A program made the position numbers and the translations under genes. From assembly GCF_001458415.1 (NCBI RefSeq), contig NZ_CYSD01000012.1, positions 496,001 to 560,000 on the forward strand: a stretch of DNA of 64,000 nt. Direction: 5' to 3'. Positions 19,874-28,393 of this stretch are shown in pieces. The stretch comes from Tritonibacter multivorans (GTDB taxonomy: Bacteria > Pseudomonadota > Alphaproteobacteria > Rhodobacterales > Rhodobacteraceae). Position 1 is the first letter of the stretch. The number at the start of each line of letters is the position of its first letter. A model generated the notes under the pieces. That model ran no database searches. It was not told the DNA's origin and saw only the letters and a program-made list of their open reading frames with translations.

Positions 19874-21793
19874 ATGCCCCGCGTCATGACACAGCCGCAG
19901 GCAAAATCAGTCGAAACCAGATCTGCCGCAGACGCGGCAGCCGGGCGGCTGCGTGTATTGGCGACCTCGGATGTGCATGTTCATCTGCAAAGTTTCGACT
20001 ACTACTCAGACAACCACAATCCGACCATTGGCCTGACCCGGACCGCCAAGCTGATTGCCGATGCGCGCGCCGAAATGGACCGCGACGCCGCGCCGGGGGC
20101 CACGCTGTTGGTCGACAATGGCGACTGGATGCAGGGCACGCCCATGGGCGAAGTGGCGGTTCAGGGCGGCTCTGTGGTGCTGCGCGCGGGGCGTGTGCAC
20201 CCGGCCGTTCGTGCCTTTGACTATCTTGCCTATGACGCCGTGGGGCTGGGCAATCACGAGTTCAACTTTGGTCTGGATGTGCTGCGGGATGTGCTGACAA
20301 CAGCCCCCTGCCCGGTCCTCTGCGCCAATATCCAGCTGACACAGGACACCGCGCCGCTGCCAATTGCGCCTCATGTGGTGCTGGAGCGGCAGATCAGCGA
20401 CAACGCGGACCTTCCGCCGCTGCGGATTGGCGTGTTCTCCGTCCTGCCACCGCAGACCGCCACCTGGGACAGCGCCCATCTGAGCGGCCGGGCCACTTTC
20501 CTTGATATGGTAGAGGTGGCGCGCGCCAGCATTGCCGCCCTGCGCGACCAGGGCTGCGACGCGGTTGTGGCGCTTGCCCATACCGGGCTTGGCGCAGAAC
20601 ATGCAGAACCCATGATGGAAAACGCCCTGCGCCCCATCGCCGCCCTGCCCGGGCTTGATGCGGTGGTGGGCGGCCACACCCATCTGCTGCTGCCGGACCC
20701 CGAAGGCAAGGCCCCCGCCCTGCCCGCGCCCACCGTCATGCCCGGCACAGCCGGGTCGCACCTTGGGGTCATCGACCTCAGCTTTGCCTTTGACGGCACG
20801 CGCTGGCAGCGTCAGGCCGCACAGACAGAGCTGCGCGCCATCTGCCCGGCGGGCCTGCCGCCGGTGGACACCGATCTGGGGCTGGAAACCCTGCTGGAAG
20901 AAGATCACCAGCTGACCCGCGCCGCCATGGCTGAACCCGTGGGACAGGCGTCGCAGAATCTGCATTCCTATTTCACCTTCTTGGCCCCCGACCGCGCGCT
21001 TGCACTGGCCGCAGAGGCCCAGGCCGCCGCTGTCCGGCAGGCGCTGGCGGGCACGGGCTGGGCAGATCTGCCGCTTTTGTCGGCCATGTCGCCTGCAAAG
21101 TTTGGCGGTCGCGCCGGGCCGCGCTGTTTTACCGATGTGCCCGCAGGCCCGCTGAGCCTGCGCCATGTGGCCGACCTCTATATGTATCCCAACGAACTGC
21201 GCTGCCTTGTGGTTGATGGCGCGACCCTGCGCGACTGGCTGGAGATGGCTGCGGGCTACTTCCGCCACGCCACGGCTGGCCGCACCGGCCAGAACAGCGC
21301 GCCCCTGCTGGGGGATCCGCTGCGGGCCGGGCATAATTTTGACAGTATTTTTGGCATCCAGTACCAGATCGACCCCACTGCGCCTGCGCGCTTTGGCGCG
21401 GATGGCACCCTTGTCGCGTCCGAGGCCCATCGCATTCGCGACCTGCGCTATCAGGGCCAACCAGTGAGCGATGACATGCGCTTTGCCGTGGCGGTGAACA
21501 GCTACCGCGCAGATGGCGGCGGCAACTTCCTGATGCTGAAATCGGCAACCCCGGTTGAACTGCCGCCAATTTCGGTGCGCGATGCGCTGCAATCCTACAT
21601 TCAGGGCCAACTGCCGCAGGATCCGCTGGCAGACCTGCCGTACCCCTGGCGATTTGCCAAAGATCTCGGCGTTTCGGCGCTTGCCCTGACCGGCCCCGGC
21701 GCCCGCGCGCATCTGGACGACCTGCCCGCTGGCGTGCGCCTGCAGGAAGACCTGACCCCGCGCGGGTTCCTTGCGCTGGAACTGGATCTCTGA
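19874..21793 (+). CDS. 2',3'-cyclic-nucleotide phosphodiesterase / 3'-nucleotidase-like metallophosphatase
   Basis: A 639-residue protein of the 5'-nucleotidase/CpdB superfamily. It has metal motifs SDVHVHLQSFDYY, DNGDWMQGTP, GNHEFNFG, AHTG and GGHTHLLL in the N-terminal half. A C-terminal 5'-nucleotidase domain has an NELRCLVVDGATLRDWLE block and NSYRADGGG. The family is normally periplasmic, but the first 35 residues (MPRVMTQPQAKSVETRSAAD...) show no signal peptide or anchor. AGAAGGAC precedes the chosen start. A downstream SRP RNA gene follows. Confidence 0.9.
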   Translation: MPRVMTQPQAKSVETRSAADAAAGRLRVLATSDVHVHLQSFDYYSDNHNPTIGLTRTAKLIADARAEMDRDAAPGATLLVDNGDWMQGTPMGEVAVQGGSVVLRAGRVHPAVRAFDYLAYDAVGLGNHEFNFGLDVLRDVLTTAPCPVLCANIQLTQDTAPLPIAPHVVLERQISDNADLPPLRIGVFSVLPPQTATWDSAHLSGRATFLDMVEVARASIAALRDQGCDAVVALAHTGLGAEHAEPMMENALRPIAALPGLDAVVGGHTHLLLPDPEGKAPALPAPTVMPGTAGSHLGVIDLSFAFDGTRWQRQAAQTELRAICPAGLPPVDTDLGLETLLEEDHQLTRAAMAEPVGQASQNLHSYFTFLAPDRALALAAEAQAAAVRQALAGTGWADLPLLSAMSPAKFGGRAGPRCFTDVPAGPLSLRHVADLYMYPNELRCLVVDGATLRDWLEMAAGYFRHATAGRTGQNSAPLLGDPLRAGHNFDSIFGIQYQIDPTAPARFGADGTLVASEAHRIRDLRYQGQPVSDDMRFAVAVNSYRADGGGNFLMLKSATPVELPPISVRDALQSYIQGQLPQDPLADLPYPWRFAKDLGVSALALTGPGARAHLDDLPAGVRLQEDLTPRGFLALELDL

Positions 21794-21831
21794 GCGCAGA
21801 TCACGCGGGGGTTTGTTTCCCAACCTCAAGC

Positions 21832-21871
21832 CCCCTCTCAATCTGCCCCTTCTCAATCTGCCCCTTCAATG
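21832..21871 (+). repeat. Short tandem repeat after cpdB-like gene
   Basis: About 2.8 units of a 14-15-bp sequence, CCCCT(T)CTCAATCTG, lie between the nucleotidase stop and the SRP RNA. One of several such arrays at gene borders in this window. Confidence 0.7.
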
Positions 21872-21919
21872 TCCAAAGGCACCTTGTCATTTTTCCGTCA
21901 CTTCCCTATATCGGGATTC

Positions 21920-22013
21920 GAGAGGTTGGCGCGGGCGAGCGCCTCGCCAACCTGGTCAGGTCCGGAAGGAAGCAGCCACAACGAGCCCCGCTTGGGTCGA
22001 TGTCCAACCTCTC
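21920..22013 (+). ncRNA. ffs: Signal recognition particle RNA, small bacterial type (4.5S)
   Basis: The invariant SRP core GGTCAGGTCCGGAAGGAAGC followed by AGCC and the returning strand ending ...GGGTCGATGT is present. The outer arms GAGAGGTTGG (21920-21929) and CCAACCTCTC (22004-22013) pair perfectly to close the hairpin. About 94 nt, the usual alphaproteobacterial size. It binds Ffh to target nascent membrane proteins to FtsY. Exact ends are inferred from the closing stem. Confidence 0.96.
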
Positions 22014-22204
22014 ACTTATCTCCCCCCGCACACATCCGCAGACATCCGAAGACATTCAATGGATCGGCCAAGGGATCGGCCTTTGTGTGCGACCGGGCAA
22101 CGCGCAACTAAATTGCGCTGATCCGCACTGCAATGCAGCAAAAATTTCTGCGCACGCAAAATCCTCCGTTGACGACTCCCGATCTGCACCGCTAGCGTGA
22201 TGGC

Positions 22205-22400
22205 AGATGGTTTCCGCTTCCTCAAAACTGAGGCGGCAGAATGAAAAGGGAACACGGTGCGGCGCCTCTGGTGCCTATGCCGCGACTGCCCCCGCAACTG
22301 TAAGCGGCGAGCGTCCTTGTAAATGCCACTGGCCACGGCCCTCGGCCCGGCTGGGAAGGTGCAAGCGACGTCGTGACCCGCAAGTCAGGAGACCTGCCAT
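22205..22400 (+). promoter_or_regulatory. Cobalamin (B12) riboswitch
   Basis: The conserved elements occur in order: GGGAACACGGTGC (22248-22260), GACTGCCCCCGCAACTG then TAAGCGG (22285-22308), GCCACTGG (from 22325), CTGGGAAGG (about 22351), and GTCAGGAGACCTGCC (22384-22398). This is a complete Cbl riboswitch. It stands about 140 bp upstream of the small gene at 22542, whose expression should fall when cobalamin is plentiful. A C-rich stretch near the ribosome site suggests translational control, but I did not fold it. Confidence 0.95.
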
Positions 22401-22541
22401 CCGTGAAAACTCGAACCCGGGCGGGGTGTCCGGCAGAGATCCGGTGGCCCGTTTCCGCCCCGCGCAGCCCTTGGGCTGGCAGGCATCCCAAACGCCCCGG
22501 TTCTGTCCACACCCTCCCCTTTGCGCGGAGGTCGCAGTGAA

Positions 22542-22949
22542 ATGAACGATATGACCCCCGGCTTCACCGCCGATATGACCGCCGAAGACACCCACAGCTT
22601 TACCCTATCGATGTGTATGCACCTTGGCCGCCCCTGCCCGGCGGCCAACCGGATGCTGCGCACGCTGGCCAGGGCCCTGGCCAGCGCCAAAGGCGCTACA
22701 GAAGACGGGTTTGAAGTGACCGGCGAAAGCCAGCTTGAAGGCTGCGACCGTGCCTGTCTCGCGCGGTTTCAGGCCAGCCACGACCGCATCCGGGTCTTCT
22801 GCGGCACCGAAGACGACGCCGATTTCACCGCGCTGAACCACTTTGCCGATGCCATGCTGTCGCCCTCTGCTGCGCCCTATCACGGCACCGCCGCGCCTCA
22901 GAGCTTTGGAGAGGCCCGCCCCTTGGCAGCCCCCGCAGCGCTTGTCTAA
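22542..22949 (+). CDS. Small cysteine-rich protein under B12 control (DUF1636-like)
   Basis: 135 residues from the ATG at 22542. Cysteines occur as C-x5-C (CMHLGRPC, about residues 24-31), then GCDRAC (about 66-71), then VFCG. Spacing and the pattern LRTLARAL...VTGESQLEGCDRAC resemble DUF1636 predicted metal-binding, thioredoxin-like ferredoxin proteins, which often sit in cobalamin gene clusters. This family call is tentative. It is the only gene after the riboswitch, because the next gene is on the opposite strand. A role in cobalt or cobalamin handling is inferred only from the riboswitch. Confidence 0.65.
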   Translation: MNDMTPGFTADMTAEDTHSFTLSMCMHLGRPCPAANRMLRTLARALASAKGATEDGFEVTGESQLEGCDRACLARFQASHDRIRVFCGTEDDADFTALNHFADAMLSPSAAPYHGTAAPQSFGEARPLAAPAALV

Positions 22950-22958
22950 ACCGCAGCG

Positions 22959-23435
22959 CTAGCCGGTATAGGCCCATTGAAGCTGCGCACCGGTGTGCAC
23001 GGCGCAGGGGCGCAAGGCCCGCAGCCGGGACAGGGCCTGTTCGGGGGCCTCGCCACATTCGATCATCAGCCGCAGCGCCATCATCCCCGATCGGCCACAG
23101 CCGCGCCGACAATGCATCAGCACACGCCCGCCCCCTGACAGGGCCTGCCGCATCTGTGCACTGGCGTCCGGCCACAGGGCAGAGACATCGGGGCTTGGAA
23201 CCGTGTCCTTCCAGATCGGCAAGTGGATCCAGCGGCTGCCCAGGCTTTGAATATCGCTGCCAAGATGCGGGGATCCGAATTCCACATGTTCGGCATCGGT
23301 GGTCATCGACACCACCAGACCCGGACGCCAGACGTGAATGTCATCCAGATCCGCCTGATAGTTGCCCCGCCACCCCGGCGCGGCGCAGATCGCAAGCATG
23401 CCGTCCAGCACAGACAGCGCATGCAATGTCTTCAT
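22959..23435 (-). CDS. Dual-specificity/tyrosine phosphatase-like protein
   Basis: 158 residues from the ATG at 23435. It has the CX5R active-site loop HCRRGCGRSG (about residues 109-118) and an upstream acidic segment PIWKDTVPSPD that may supply the general acid. The C-terminus is short. The frame stays open to 23576, and that extension translates a 12-bp tandem array as VLGDVLGD repeats. The true start is uncertain, and I chose the one closest to the conserved core. Substrate unknown. It is convergent with the DUF1636-like gene (9 bp apart). Confidence 0.8.
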   Translation of the reverse strand: MKTLHALSVLDGMLAICAAPGWRGNYQADLDDIHVWRPGLVVSMTTDAEHVEFGSPHLGSDIQSLGSRWIHLPIWKDTVPSPDVSALWPDASAQMRQALSGGGRVLMHCRRGCGRSGMMALRLMIECGEAPEQALSRLRALRPCAVHTGAQLQWAYTG

Positions 23436-23490
23436 ACTCGAGGCGGTTTCCACCTCGATGGCTCTGTTTTCCCCCATGGTTTCCCCCATG

Positions 23491-23546
23491 TCACCCAGTA
23501 CGTCACCCAGTACGTCACCCAGTACTTTACCCAGTACTTCACTAGG
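23491..23546 (-). repeat. 12-bp tandem repeat at the 5' side of the phosphatase gene
   Basis: Units TCACCCAGTACG, TCACCCAGTACG, TCACCCAGTACT and TTACCCAGTACT, then a partial TCACTAGG. On the minus strand in frame with the phosphatase the array reads as (V/K)LGD repeats. It lies upstream of the most likely start codon. Confidence 0.85.
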
Positions 23547-23785
23547 TCGCAGCCCTGCAGCTGGCTGCTCCGGCATTCAGCTTAGGGGGGAATCAGCCAT
23601 TGTCCCTAACGATTCCTTTTTCGCCGCAGTTTCAGCCCCACCCACCGCGCGGGGCGCTCAATGGTGGACGCCGCCGCCGCAACAGCATAGGCTGTGCAAG
23701 TTGCCGCAACCGGCCCGGCTTTCAGGGTCGCCCAAGATGGCACAGATTGACCCAAGACACCTCCCAATACCGGGGCCCAGAATTC

Positions 23786-25621
23786 ATGAGCGACCTCTCC
23801 AGCGATCCCCAATCCGGCACCCCATCCGGTGGCCAGTATCAGGTTCTCGCGCGCAAATACCGTCCCGAGACCTTTGCCGACCTTGTGGGTCAGGACGCGA
23901 TGGTGCGGACGCTGAAGAACGCTTTTGCCGCCGACCGGATTGCGCAGGCCTTCATTATGACAGGCATTCGCGGCACCGGTAAAACGACGACCGCCCGGAT
24001 CATTGCCAAGGGCATGAACTGCATTGGCGAAGACGGCAACGGCGGCCCCACCACCGAACCCTGCGGCAAATGCGAACATTGTCAGGCGATCATGGAAGGG
24101 CGCCATGTGGACGTGATGGAGATGGACGCGGCCTCGCGCACCGGTGTCAATGACATCCGCGAAATCATCGACAGCGTGGCCTATCGCGCGGCCTCTGCGC
24201 GCTACAAGATCTACATCATCGATGAGGTCCACATGCTGTCGACCTCGGCTTTCAACGCGTTGTTGAAAACGCTGGAAGAGCCGCCCGCCCATGTGAAATT
24301 CATCTTTGCCACGACCGAGATCCGCAAGGTCCCCGTCACCGTTCTGTCCCGCTGCCAGCGCTTTGACCTGCGCCGGATCGAACCCGAGGTGATGATTGGC
24401 CTGTTGCAGAAAATCGCGGGCGCAGAAAACGCCCAGATCACGGAGGACGCGCTGGCGCTGATCACCCGCGCCGCCGAAGGCTCGGCCCGCGATGCGACAT
24501 CGCTTCTGGATCAGGCGATTTCCCATGGCGCAGGCGAAACCACCGCCGATCAGGTCCGCGCCATGCTGGGTCTGGCCGACCGCGGCCGGGTGCTTGATCT
24601 GATCGATATGATCCTGCGCGGCGATGCGGCGGCCGCCCTGACCGAACTGTCGGCGCAATATGCCGAAGGCGCTGACCCCATGGCCGTCCTGCGCGATCTG
24701 GCCGAAATCACCCATTGGGTTTCGGTGGTGAAAATCACCCCCGACGCGGCTGAGGATCCCACCATCAGCCCCGATGAACGCCAGCGCGGTCAGGCCATGG
24801 CACAGGCCCTGCCGATGCGGGTTCTGACGCGCATGTGGCAGATGCTGCTGAAAGCGCTGGAAGAGGTCGCCAGCGCCCCGAACGCGATGATGGCGGCAGA
24901 AATGGCGGTGATCCGTCTGACCCATGTGGCCGATCTGCCCTCGCCCGAGGAACTGCTGCGCAAGCTGCAAGACACCCCGCCCCCGCCGCATCCCGGTGGT
25001 CCAGGTGGACCCGGTGGCGGCATGCCCGTGCAACACGCCCCACAAGGTCAGGGACAGCCCCAAGCCTACAGCATGAACCAGGGTGGCCCGCAGGGCAATC
25101 CCGCCGGGCACACCATGTCCGCCAGTAATCCGGGCGGTCAGGCAGGGGGGCAGGTTGTGGCCCTCGCCCCCCGTGCCGATGCCGCCCTTGCCCGCTATCC
25201 CAGCTTTGAACATGTCATCGAACTGATCCGTCAGAACCGCGATGTGAAACTGCTGGTCGAGGTCGAAGGCGGCGTGCGCCTTGTCGCCTATCAGCCGGGC
25301 CGGATCGAATTCACGCCCTCCGCCAACGCGCCCAAAGACCTCGCCGCCCGGCTGGGCTCGGCGCTGCAGAACTGGACCGGCAGTCGCTGGGTGGTCTCGA
25401 TCGTACCCGACGGCACCGCTGAAACCATTTCTGAGGCCCGCGACGCCGCCGCCAACGCACTCAAGGAAGAGGCCACCGCTCACCCGCTGGTACAGGCCGT
25501 GCTGCACGCCTTCCCCAAGGCCAAGATCGCCAAGATCCGCACCGTTGAGGAACTGCAGGCCGAGGTCCAGGCCGAAGCCCTCCCCGAGGTCGAAGACGAA
25601 TGGGACCCCTTCGAGGAGTGA
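23786..25621 (+). CDS. dnaX: DNA polymerase III gamma/tau subunit
   Basis: 611 residues from the ATG at 23786 (MSDLSSDPQSG...); an in-frame extension upstream is not family-like. It is an AAA+ clamp-loader ATPase with Walker A GIRGTGKTTTAR, zinc module CGKCEHC, Walker B IYIIDEVHML and sensor motif LSRCQRFDLR. A Pro/Gly/Gln-rich linker (about residues 395-470) and a C-terminal tau-like domain follow. It is the first gene of the conserved dnaX-ybaB-recR locus, here interrupted. No obvious A-rich frameshift slippery site was noticed. Confidence 0.97.
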   Translation: MSDLSSDPQSGTPSGGQYQVLARKYRPETFADLVGQDAMVRTLKNAFAADRIAQAFIMTGIRGTGKTTTARIIAKGMNCIGEDGNGGPTTEPCGKCEHCQAIMEGRHVDVMEMDAASRTGVNDIREIIDSVAYRAASARYKIYIIDEVHMLSTSAFNALLKTLEEPPAHVKFIFATTEIRKVPVTVLSRCQRFDLRRIEPEVMIGLLQKIAGAENAQITEDALALITRAAEGSARDATSLLDQAISHGAGETTADQVRAMLGLADRGRVLDLIDMILRGDAAAALTELSAQYAEGADPMAVLRDLAEITHWVSVVKITPDAAEDPTISPDERQRGQAMAQALPMRVLTRMWQMLLKALEEVASAPNAMMAAEMAVIRLTHVADLPSPEELLRKLQDTPPPPHPGGPGGPGGGMPVQHAPQGQGQPQAYSMNQGGPQGNPAGHTMSASNPGGQAGGQVVALAPRADAALARYPSFEHVIELIRQNRDVKLLVEVEGGVRLVAYQPGRIEFTPSANAPKDLAARLGSALQNWTGSRWVVSIVPDGTAETISEARDAAANALKEEATAHPLVQAVLHAFPKAKIAKIRTVEELQAEVQAEALPEVEDEWDPFEE

Positions 25622-25718
25622 ACCACGCCTCGAAGACGGCCCAGTAGATCTTTTCCGCAAGGCCCGGTCGGAGGCCAAGCCGCCGCCGCCTCGCGCGGCA
25701 CGGCCCACCTGAAAGATT

Positions 25719-25840
25719 TGGGCTCCGCCCGTTCGCACCTCAAACGACGCCCAACCTCGTTGCACTTCGTGGTCCGGCTGGGCTCCGCCCGTTCGAGCCT
25801 CAAACGACGCCCCACGTCGTTTGCCACTTCGTGATCCGGC
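25719..25840 (+). repeat. Two adjacent ~60-bp direct repeats after dnaX
   Basis: Copy 1 (25719-25778) and copy 2 (25779-25840) share TGGGCTCCGCCCGTTCG, then CCTCAAACGACGCCC, then the CACTTCGTG segment and TCCGGC, with a few substitutions and a 2-bp length difference. Each contains GGGCTCCGCCC palindrome-like arms. No coding function is seen. They fill most of the 379-bp gap between dnaX and ybaB. Confidence 0.8.
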
Positions 25841-25848
25841 TCTCACTT

Positions 25849-25910
25849 CATCTTTTCCAAAATATCCCGGGGGTGAGACCGCTTGCGGTCGAGGGGGCAG
25901 CGCCCCCTTC
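25849..25910 (+). repeat. Dispersed palindromic repeat, family A copy 2
   Basis: CATCTTTTCCAAAATATCCC then GGGGGTGAG, a GACCGCTTGCGGTC hairpin, and GAGGGGGC-A-GCGCCCCCTTC. Same plan as copies at 10479 (opposite strand) and 53027. Confidence 0.7.
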
Positions 25911-26000
25911 TCCCAACAGCTATAAACCCCAGCCCCCTTGCCCTAGGGCAGAAGCGTTCGTATCTAGAGCGCAAAGAAGACGGATGGATTGGAGATACCC

Positions 26001-26345
26001 ATGTTCAAAGGCCTCGGTGCCCTCGGTGATATGGCCGGGATGATGAAAAAAGCCCAGGAAATGCAAAGCAAGATGGGCGAAATGCAGGAAGAACTGCACA
26101 ATATTATGGTCGTCGGCGAAGCAGGCGCAGGGCTCGTCAAAGCCACCGCCTCCGCCAAAGGCGACCTGAAGGCGCTGGACATTGATCCTTCGATCTTCAA
26201 CAGCGACGACAAAGAAGTGGTCGAAGACCTGATCCTCGCCGCGGTCAAAGACGCGCAAGCCAAAGCGGCCGAGCGGTCCCAGGAAGAAATGGGCAAGCTG
26301 ACCGAAGGCCTCGGCCTGCCGGCAGACATGAAACTGCCCTTCTGA
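26001..26345 (+). CDS. YbaB/EbfC family nucleoid-associated protein
   Basis: 114 residues from the ATG at 26001 (MFKGLGALGDMAGMMKKAQEMQ). The charged helical N-terminus, the central MVVGEAGAGLVKATASAKGDLKAL and the C-terminal helix DLILAAVKDAQAKA are those of YbaB/EbfC. These are small dimeric DNA-binding proteins usually encoded between dnaX and recR. Here dnaX is 379 bp upstream, but recR is 2.5 kb downstream behind three inserted genes. Confidence 0.95.
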   Translation: MFKGLGALGDMAGMMKKAQEMQSKMGEMQEELHNIMVVGEAGAGLVKATASAKGDLKALDIDPSIFNSDDKEVVEDLILAAVKDAQAKAAERSQEEMGKLTEGLGLPADMKLPF

Positions 26346-26371
26346 TCAAGGCTGTCCCGCTCAGGATCTGC

Positions 26372-26404
26372 AACGCCCCGGCCCTGCGCCGAGGCGTTTT
26401 TTTG
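26372..26404 (+). terminator. Terminator of ybaB
   Basis: Stem AACGCCCCGGC with GCCGAGGCGTT (one mismatch) and a 5-nt loop, followed by TTTTTTT. A strong stop here separates ybaB from the downstream recR, unlike the usual operon. Confidence 0.88.
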
Positions 26405-26416
26405 TGCGCCCAGCTG

Positions 26417-27046
26417 TCAAAACACCCGGGTCTCAAGGTCAAAGGCGCGAAAGGCATTGGGAAAAAACCCCAGCTCTTTTGCCGCCAGCTTTTCCATTAG
26501 CGTGTCAGACCCCAGAAGACTGCCCTGAAACCGCCTCTCGCGCCACAGATGCAGCCCCGTCTGCCGGTCCGGGTCCACGGTGACGCGATCCTCTCCATCG
26601 TGGAAAAAACTGCACAGCTCCTCGGGGTGGTCCTTGCTCTGATAGACACAGGATTTTTCCATCACAACACTGTCCTGACGGGCAAAGACATTCATGGCAA
26701 ACCACGGCCCCGCGATTGCATTGCCATAAGGCGTCTCCAGCCGCAGCGGGAAAAACTGATGTCGGGCGGGGTCAAGTGTGTCGATGATCTCGGCAATCGC
26801 CTCGCGCACCACGTACAAAGACCCGGTCGCCAGAAACGCATCCGGCCAGATCCTGCGCGGATGTTTGGCGATCAGCCGTTTTGGCACTTCTTCCGACAAC
26901 AGCCGCCGTTCGCCATACATGAACACAGCCGACAAATCGGCCCCATTGGGTTTGTGTTCAGAAGGAACCGGGTATCTCTTGCGCCACTCCGGCATATCCG
27001 TCGCGCGCACATTGCCCTGCCCCGGCGGGCAAAACACATAGGTCAT
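26417..27046 (-). CDS. Imm11 (DUF1629)-like protein, paralogue 1
   Basis: 209 residues from ATG at 27046 (MTYVFCPPGQGN), with GGAG just upstream. The centre reads LYVVREAIAEIIDTLDPARHQFFP and the end GSLLGSDTLMEKLAAKELGFFP. The "interface residue - sequence - HQFFP - ... - LLGSD.L - ... - FFP" layout matches the Imm11/DUF1629 family. Members are immunity proteins of polymorphic toxin systems, but many are uncharacterised. The family call comes from pattern recognition. It is the most diverged of three tandem copies and ends 13 bp past the ybaB terminator on the opposite strand. No toxin gene is adjacent. Confidence 0.7.
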   Translation of the reverse strand: MTYVFCPPGQGNVRATDMPEWRKRYPVPSEHKPNGADLSAVFMYGERRLLSEEVPKRLIAKHPRRIWPDAFLATGSLYVVREAIAEIIDTLDPARHQFFPLRLETPYGNAIAGPWFAMNVFARQDSVVMEKSCVYQSKDHPEELCSFFHDGEDRVTVDPDRQTGLHLWRERRFQGSLLGSDTLMEKLAAKELGFFPNAFRAFDLETRVF

Positions 27047-27085
27047 AATGAAACTCCACAAAGCACTCGTTCAAACAAGACCACT

Positions 27086-28393
27086 ATGCCACAGATTGGC
27101 CGTTTCAGCAAAATCTCCTGTATCAACAGCGCCCTGCCAGAACCGGATGGCCTGTCTGACGCCAGCGAACGGCAGCTAAACCGGTGACTGGCCTCAGGAG
27201 GGGGCGTTCAGTCCGCCTCGACCACAAGGTCCAGCGCCCGAAACGCGCGGGGAAAGAACCGCAGCTTTTGCGCTTTCAGCTCAGCCATCAAAGCGTCCGA
27301 ACCCAAGAGGCTCCCCCGAAACCGTTGCTCGCGCCATAAATGCAGACCGGATTGACGACCAGCGTCCACCGTGACCCGATCCTCGCCGTCATGAAAAAAA
27401 CTGCAAAGTTCATCGGGAAAACGCTTATTCACATTGACAGACGATTGCTCCATCACAACCGAGTCCTGTCGCGCCGTGACATTCATCGCAAACCACGGTC
27501 CCTCAATGATTTTCCCGCGTTTTGTTTCGATGGTTAGCGGGAAAAACTGATGGACCCCGGGGTCCAGCCTTTCGATAATGTCTTTGACAGGTTCGCGCAC
27601 AACACTCAGCGCGTCACTCACTCGAAAACTATCGTGCCACTTTTGGGGGATTTTTTTTGCGATTAACCTTTTTGGCACCTCGTCCTCAAGCAGCTCCCGC
27701 AATCCATAATGGAACACGCTTGACAGTGCAGCAGCGCTCGGATCGCTACCGGAACCGACGCCAAATTTTTCCTTCCATTCCGGTTTCTCAACACCGACCA
27801 TGTTCCCGGGCCCGCTTGGGTGAAATATGTAAGTCACTCGCAAAATCCTCAACTCATAAAACAACACCCAAAGCATGCCACAGATTGGCCGTTTCGGCAA
27901 AATCCCCTGTATCAACAGCGCCCTGCCGGAACCGGACGGCCTGTCTGACGCCAGCGAACGACAGCTAAACCGGTGGCTGGCCTCGGGAGGCGGCGTTCAG
28001 TCCGCCTCGACCAAAAGGTCCAGCGCCCGAAACGCGCGGGGAAAGAACCGCAGCTTTTGCGCTTTCAGCTCAGCCATCAAAGCGTCCGAACCCAAGAGGC
28101 TCCCCCGAAACCGTTGCTCGCGCCATAAATGCAGACCGGATTGACGACCAGCGTCCACCGTGACCCGATCCTCGCCGTCATGAAAAAAACTACAAAGTTC
28201 ATCGGGGAAGCGCTTATTCACATTGACAGACGATTGCTCCATCACAACCGAGTCCTGTCGCGCCGTGACATTCATCGCAAACCACGGCCCCTCAATCATC
28301 TTCCCGCGTTTGGTTTCAATCGTCAGCGGGAAAAATTGATGGACCCCAGGATCCAGTCCTTCGATAATGTCTTTGACAGGTTCGCGCACAACG
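27086..28393 (+). repeat. 519-bp direct repeat spanning Imm11 paralogues 2 and 3
   Basis: 27086-27604 and 27875-28393 align without gaps at an offset of 789 bp, at well over 90% identity by eye. Each copy covers about 120 bp of intergenic DNA (starting ATGCCACAGATTGGCCG) plus the C-terminal half of one Imm11 gene. The intergenic part lies both downstream of each gene and upstream of the next one. Confidence 0.88.
27208..27837 (-). CDS. Imm11 (DUF1629)-like protein, paralogue 2
   Basis: 209 residues using the GTG at 27837 (VTYIFHPSGPGN). This aligns with the ATG start of paralogue 1 and is preceded by TTGAGGATTTTGCGA. Upstream in-frame codons would lie in a repeated non-coding block. Key segments: LSVVREPVKDIIERLDPGVHQFFP, FFHDGEDRVTV and GSLLGSDALMAEL. 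The C-terminal half is almost identical to paralogue 3, and only the N-terminal ~95 residues differ. This suggests gene conversion or recent duplication with a variable specificity half. Confidence 0.7.
   Translation of the reverse strand: MTYIFHPSGPGNMVGVEKPEWKEKFGVGSGSDPSAAALSSVFHYGLRELLEDEVPKRLIAKKIPQKWHDSFRVSDALSVVREPVKDIIERLDPGVHQFFPLTIETKRGKIIEGPWFAMNVTARQDSVVMEQSSVNVNKRFPDELCSFFHDGEDRVTVDAGRQSGLHLWREQRFRGSLLGSDALMAELKAQKLRFFPRAFRALDLVVEAD

Noticed and set aside
20006-21856. 616-codon open frame antisense to the CpdB-like gene
   Set aside because: Same artefact; the plus-strand gene has all the metal motifs.
25600-25700. Possible dnaX ribosomal frameshift signal
   Set aside because: No A-rich slippery heptamer was found in the tau linker region I read.
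23606-25846. 746-codon open frame antisense to dnaX
   Set aside because: Composition-driven. The dnaX frame on the other strand has full AAA+ motifs, and this one has none.
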